Shown: positions 13,867 through 14,926 of the stretch, in pieces | How positions within the stretch are numbered: position 1 is the first letter of the stretch | Layout: every line of letters begins with the position of its first letter | NCBI GenBank assembly: GCA_009783805.1 | Contig: WRCU01000010.1 | Location: forward strand, 1 to 14,926 | Direction of reading: 5' to 3' | DNA length: 14,926 bases | Source of the DNA: Oscillospiraceae bacterium | GTDB taxonomy: Bacteria > Bacillota > Clostridia > WRCU01 | Notes under the pieces: model-generated | The model's database searches: none | What the model saw: the letters and a program-made list of their open reading frames with translations, nothing else | Told to the model about the DNA's origin: nothing | Translations under genes and position numbers: made by a program

Positions 13867-14904
13867 ATGCCTAGGATAGACATCAAGCCGGACCCATGCT
13901 TCGAGAGGCTGAGGCGGACGCTGACACTGGAAGGCAAGCCCGACAGGCTCCCTCTGAGCGACTTCTCCATCGACGGGAGCGTGATGTCCTGGGTCCTCGG
14001 CCTCGACGGGGGCGCCGGCCGACGGGGCGGGCGGGCGCTGACCCGCGGGGAGGTCCTGGAGTTCTTCATAGCCTCCGGGTATGACTACGTGTGCATATGG
14101 CCGCACTACGACTTCCTCGTGAGCTCGGCATCGGACCGCGAGGGAATGGGCAGGATAAGGACGATGGGCGACCTCATGGGCGGCGATTGGCCTTGGCGCG
14201 ACCTGGACTCGGTGAGCTACGGCAACCTCACCGACATGGCGGCCATCATGCCCGAGGAGATGAAGGTGATCATCCTCTCGCACGACATCTTTACCTGGGT
14301 ATGGGAGGACATGGGGTTCACCCATTTTTGCAATTGCCTGTACGAGGACATGGGGCTGGTCGAGGAGCTGTTCCGCCAGATAGGGCACGCGGTCTGCACG
14401 ATAACCGAGAGGGCGGCCGAGGCCTTGGGCGACAGGTTGGGGGCTATATGGTACGCCGATGACCTGGCCTTCAACACGGGCACGTTCGTCGACCCGAAGG
14501 TCTACCGCGACAACCTGTTCCCTTGGGTGAGGAGGATATCCTCGCTCGCGTCCTCGATGGGCGCCCCGCTCATATACCACTCGGACGGCCTGCTATGGGA
14601 CGTCTTCGACGACTTCGCCGACATGGGCGTCTCGGCGATCCACCCCCTGGAGCCCAAGGCCATGGACGCCGCCGAGGTCAAGGCCAGGCGCGGCGGGCAG
14701 TTCTGCCTGATGGGCAACGTCGACCTGGACCTCCTTTCGCGCGGGACCCCCGAGGAGGTGGCCGACATGGTCGCGGACAGGATCGGGGTCCTCGGCCGGG
14801 GCGGCGGCTACTGCGTGGGCAGCAGCAACACCGTGCCCGCTTACGTCAACCCCTTGAACTTCAAGGCGATGGTGGAGGCCACCTTCAGGCACGGCTGGCT
14901 CTGA
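13867..14904 (+). CDS. UroD-superfamily protein (uroporphyrinogen decarboxylase-like)
   Basis: A 345-aa protein of the UroD/methyltransferase TIM-barrel superfamily. Superfamily blocks seen are YADDLAFNTGTFVDPKVYRD (196-215), PLIYHSDGLLWDVFDDFADM (234-253), IHPLEP (258-263), MGNVDLDLL (282-290) with GTPEEV (293-298), and the final GYCVGSSNTVPAYVNPLNF (314-332). The family contains haem-pathway decarboxylases and cobamide-dependent methyltransferases such as MtaA/MtbA. The methyltransferases bind zinc through His-x-Cys at the position that here reads His238-Ser-Asp240, so a zinc-thiol methyltransferase is not supported, and the N terminus does not look like true HemE. The ATG at 13867 has AGGAGG seven bases upstream. 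It is the only plus-strand gene; its partners, if any, lie beyond the right edge. Substrate unknown. Confidence 0.88.
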   Translation: MPRIDIKPDPCFERLRRTLTLEGKPDRLPLSDFSIDGSVMSWVLGLDGGAGRRGGRALTRGEVLEFFIASGYDYVCIWPHYDFLVSSASDREGMGRIRTMGDLMGGDWPWRDLDSVSYGNLTDMAAIMPEEMKVIILSHDIFTWVWEDMGFTHFCNCLYEDMGLVEELFRQIGHAVCTITERAAEALGDRLGAIWYADDLAFNTGTFVDPKVYRDNLFPWVRRISSLASSMGAPLIYHSDGLLWDVFDDFADMGVSAIHPLEPKAMDAAEVKARRGGQFCLMGNVDLDLLSRGTPEEVADMVADRIGVLGRGGGYCVGSSNTVPAYVNPLNFKAMVEATFRHGWL

Positions 14905-14926
14905 GGCCGCCATAGGGCACGCCGTC

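Noticed and set aside
13735..14580. Minus-strand open frame (281 codons) opposite the UroD-like gene
   Set aside because: The plus strand carries a well-conserved superfamily protein with a strong ribosome site; the antisense product has no motif and would run through the promoter region.

Overview
The window is a G+C-rich stretch (about two-thirds G+C by eye) of a bacterial chromosome, packed with housekeeping genes. All genes but one lie on the minus strand, with overlaps or short gaps. Read in the direction of transcription (right to left) the minus-strand order is: Eis-like GNAT acetyltransferase, ECF sigma factor, zinc-finger membrane anti-sigma-like protein, polA, coaE, lytic transglycosylase, amaP, DUF2273 gene, nusB, xseA, xseB, ispA, divergent-PAP2 gene, nadK, argR, recN (cut by the left edge). 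The amaP-DUF2273-nusB-xseA-xseB-ispA-nadK-argR-recN core is the classic Bacillota/Clostridia order, so I infer a G+C-rich clostridia-like Bacillota. I cannot name a genus. Codon choice is distinctive: AGG dominates arginine and ATA is common for isoleucine, despite the high G+C.

Region by region: 13867-14904 (+) encodes a UroD-superfamily protein. It is divergently transcribed from the minus-strand cluster across a 192-bp intergenic region (13675-13866), the only real noncoding gap. That gap holds a good sigma-A-type promoter facing left, a weaker one facing right, and a GC-rich hairpin at the predicted 5' end of the right-hand transcript. 10648-13674 is a probable regulatory unit: acetyltransferase, ECF sigma factor and its likely anti-sigma factor. 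6411-10598 carries DNA polymerase I, dephospho-CoA kinase and a membrane-anchored lytic transglycosylase. 5197-6408 carries the envelope proteins AmaP and DUF2273, followed by NusB. 2161-5200 carries both exonuclease VII subunits, farnesyl diphosphate synthase and a PAP2-like membrane protein. 1-2127 carries NAD kinase, ArgR and RecN.

Spacing suggests long polycistronic transcripts: ATGA or GTGA overlaps join ispA/PAP2, nusB/xseA and amaP/DUF2273, and coaE overlaps both its neighbours. Functionally the cluster mixes DNA repair (PolA, ExoVII, RecN), cofactor and isoprenoid supply (CoaE, NadK, IspA) and envelope upkeep (transglycosylase, AmaP, PAP2), headed by an envelope-sensing sigma/anti-sigma pair. 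Points worth a second look: an apparent ATA start codon for argR; no asp23 next to amaP and no dxs/tlyA before nadK; a PolA with a dead proofreading domain; an anti-sigma factor with a long acidic linker and an unrecognised outer domain; and a UroD-like enzyme lacking the His-x-Cys zinc motif. I see no mobile elements, CRISPR arrays, tRNAs or rRNAs.
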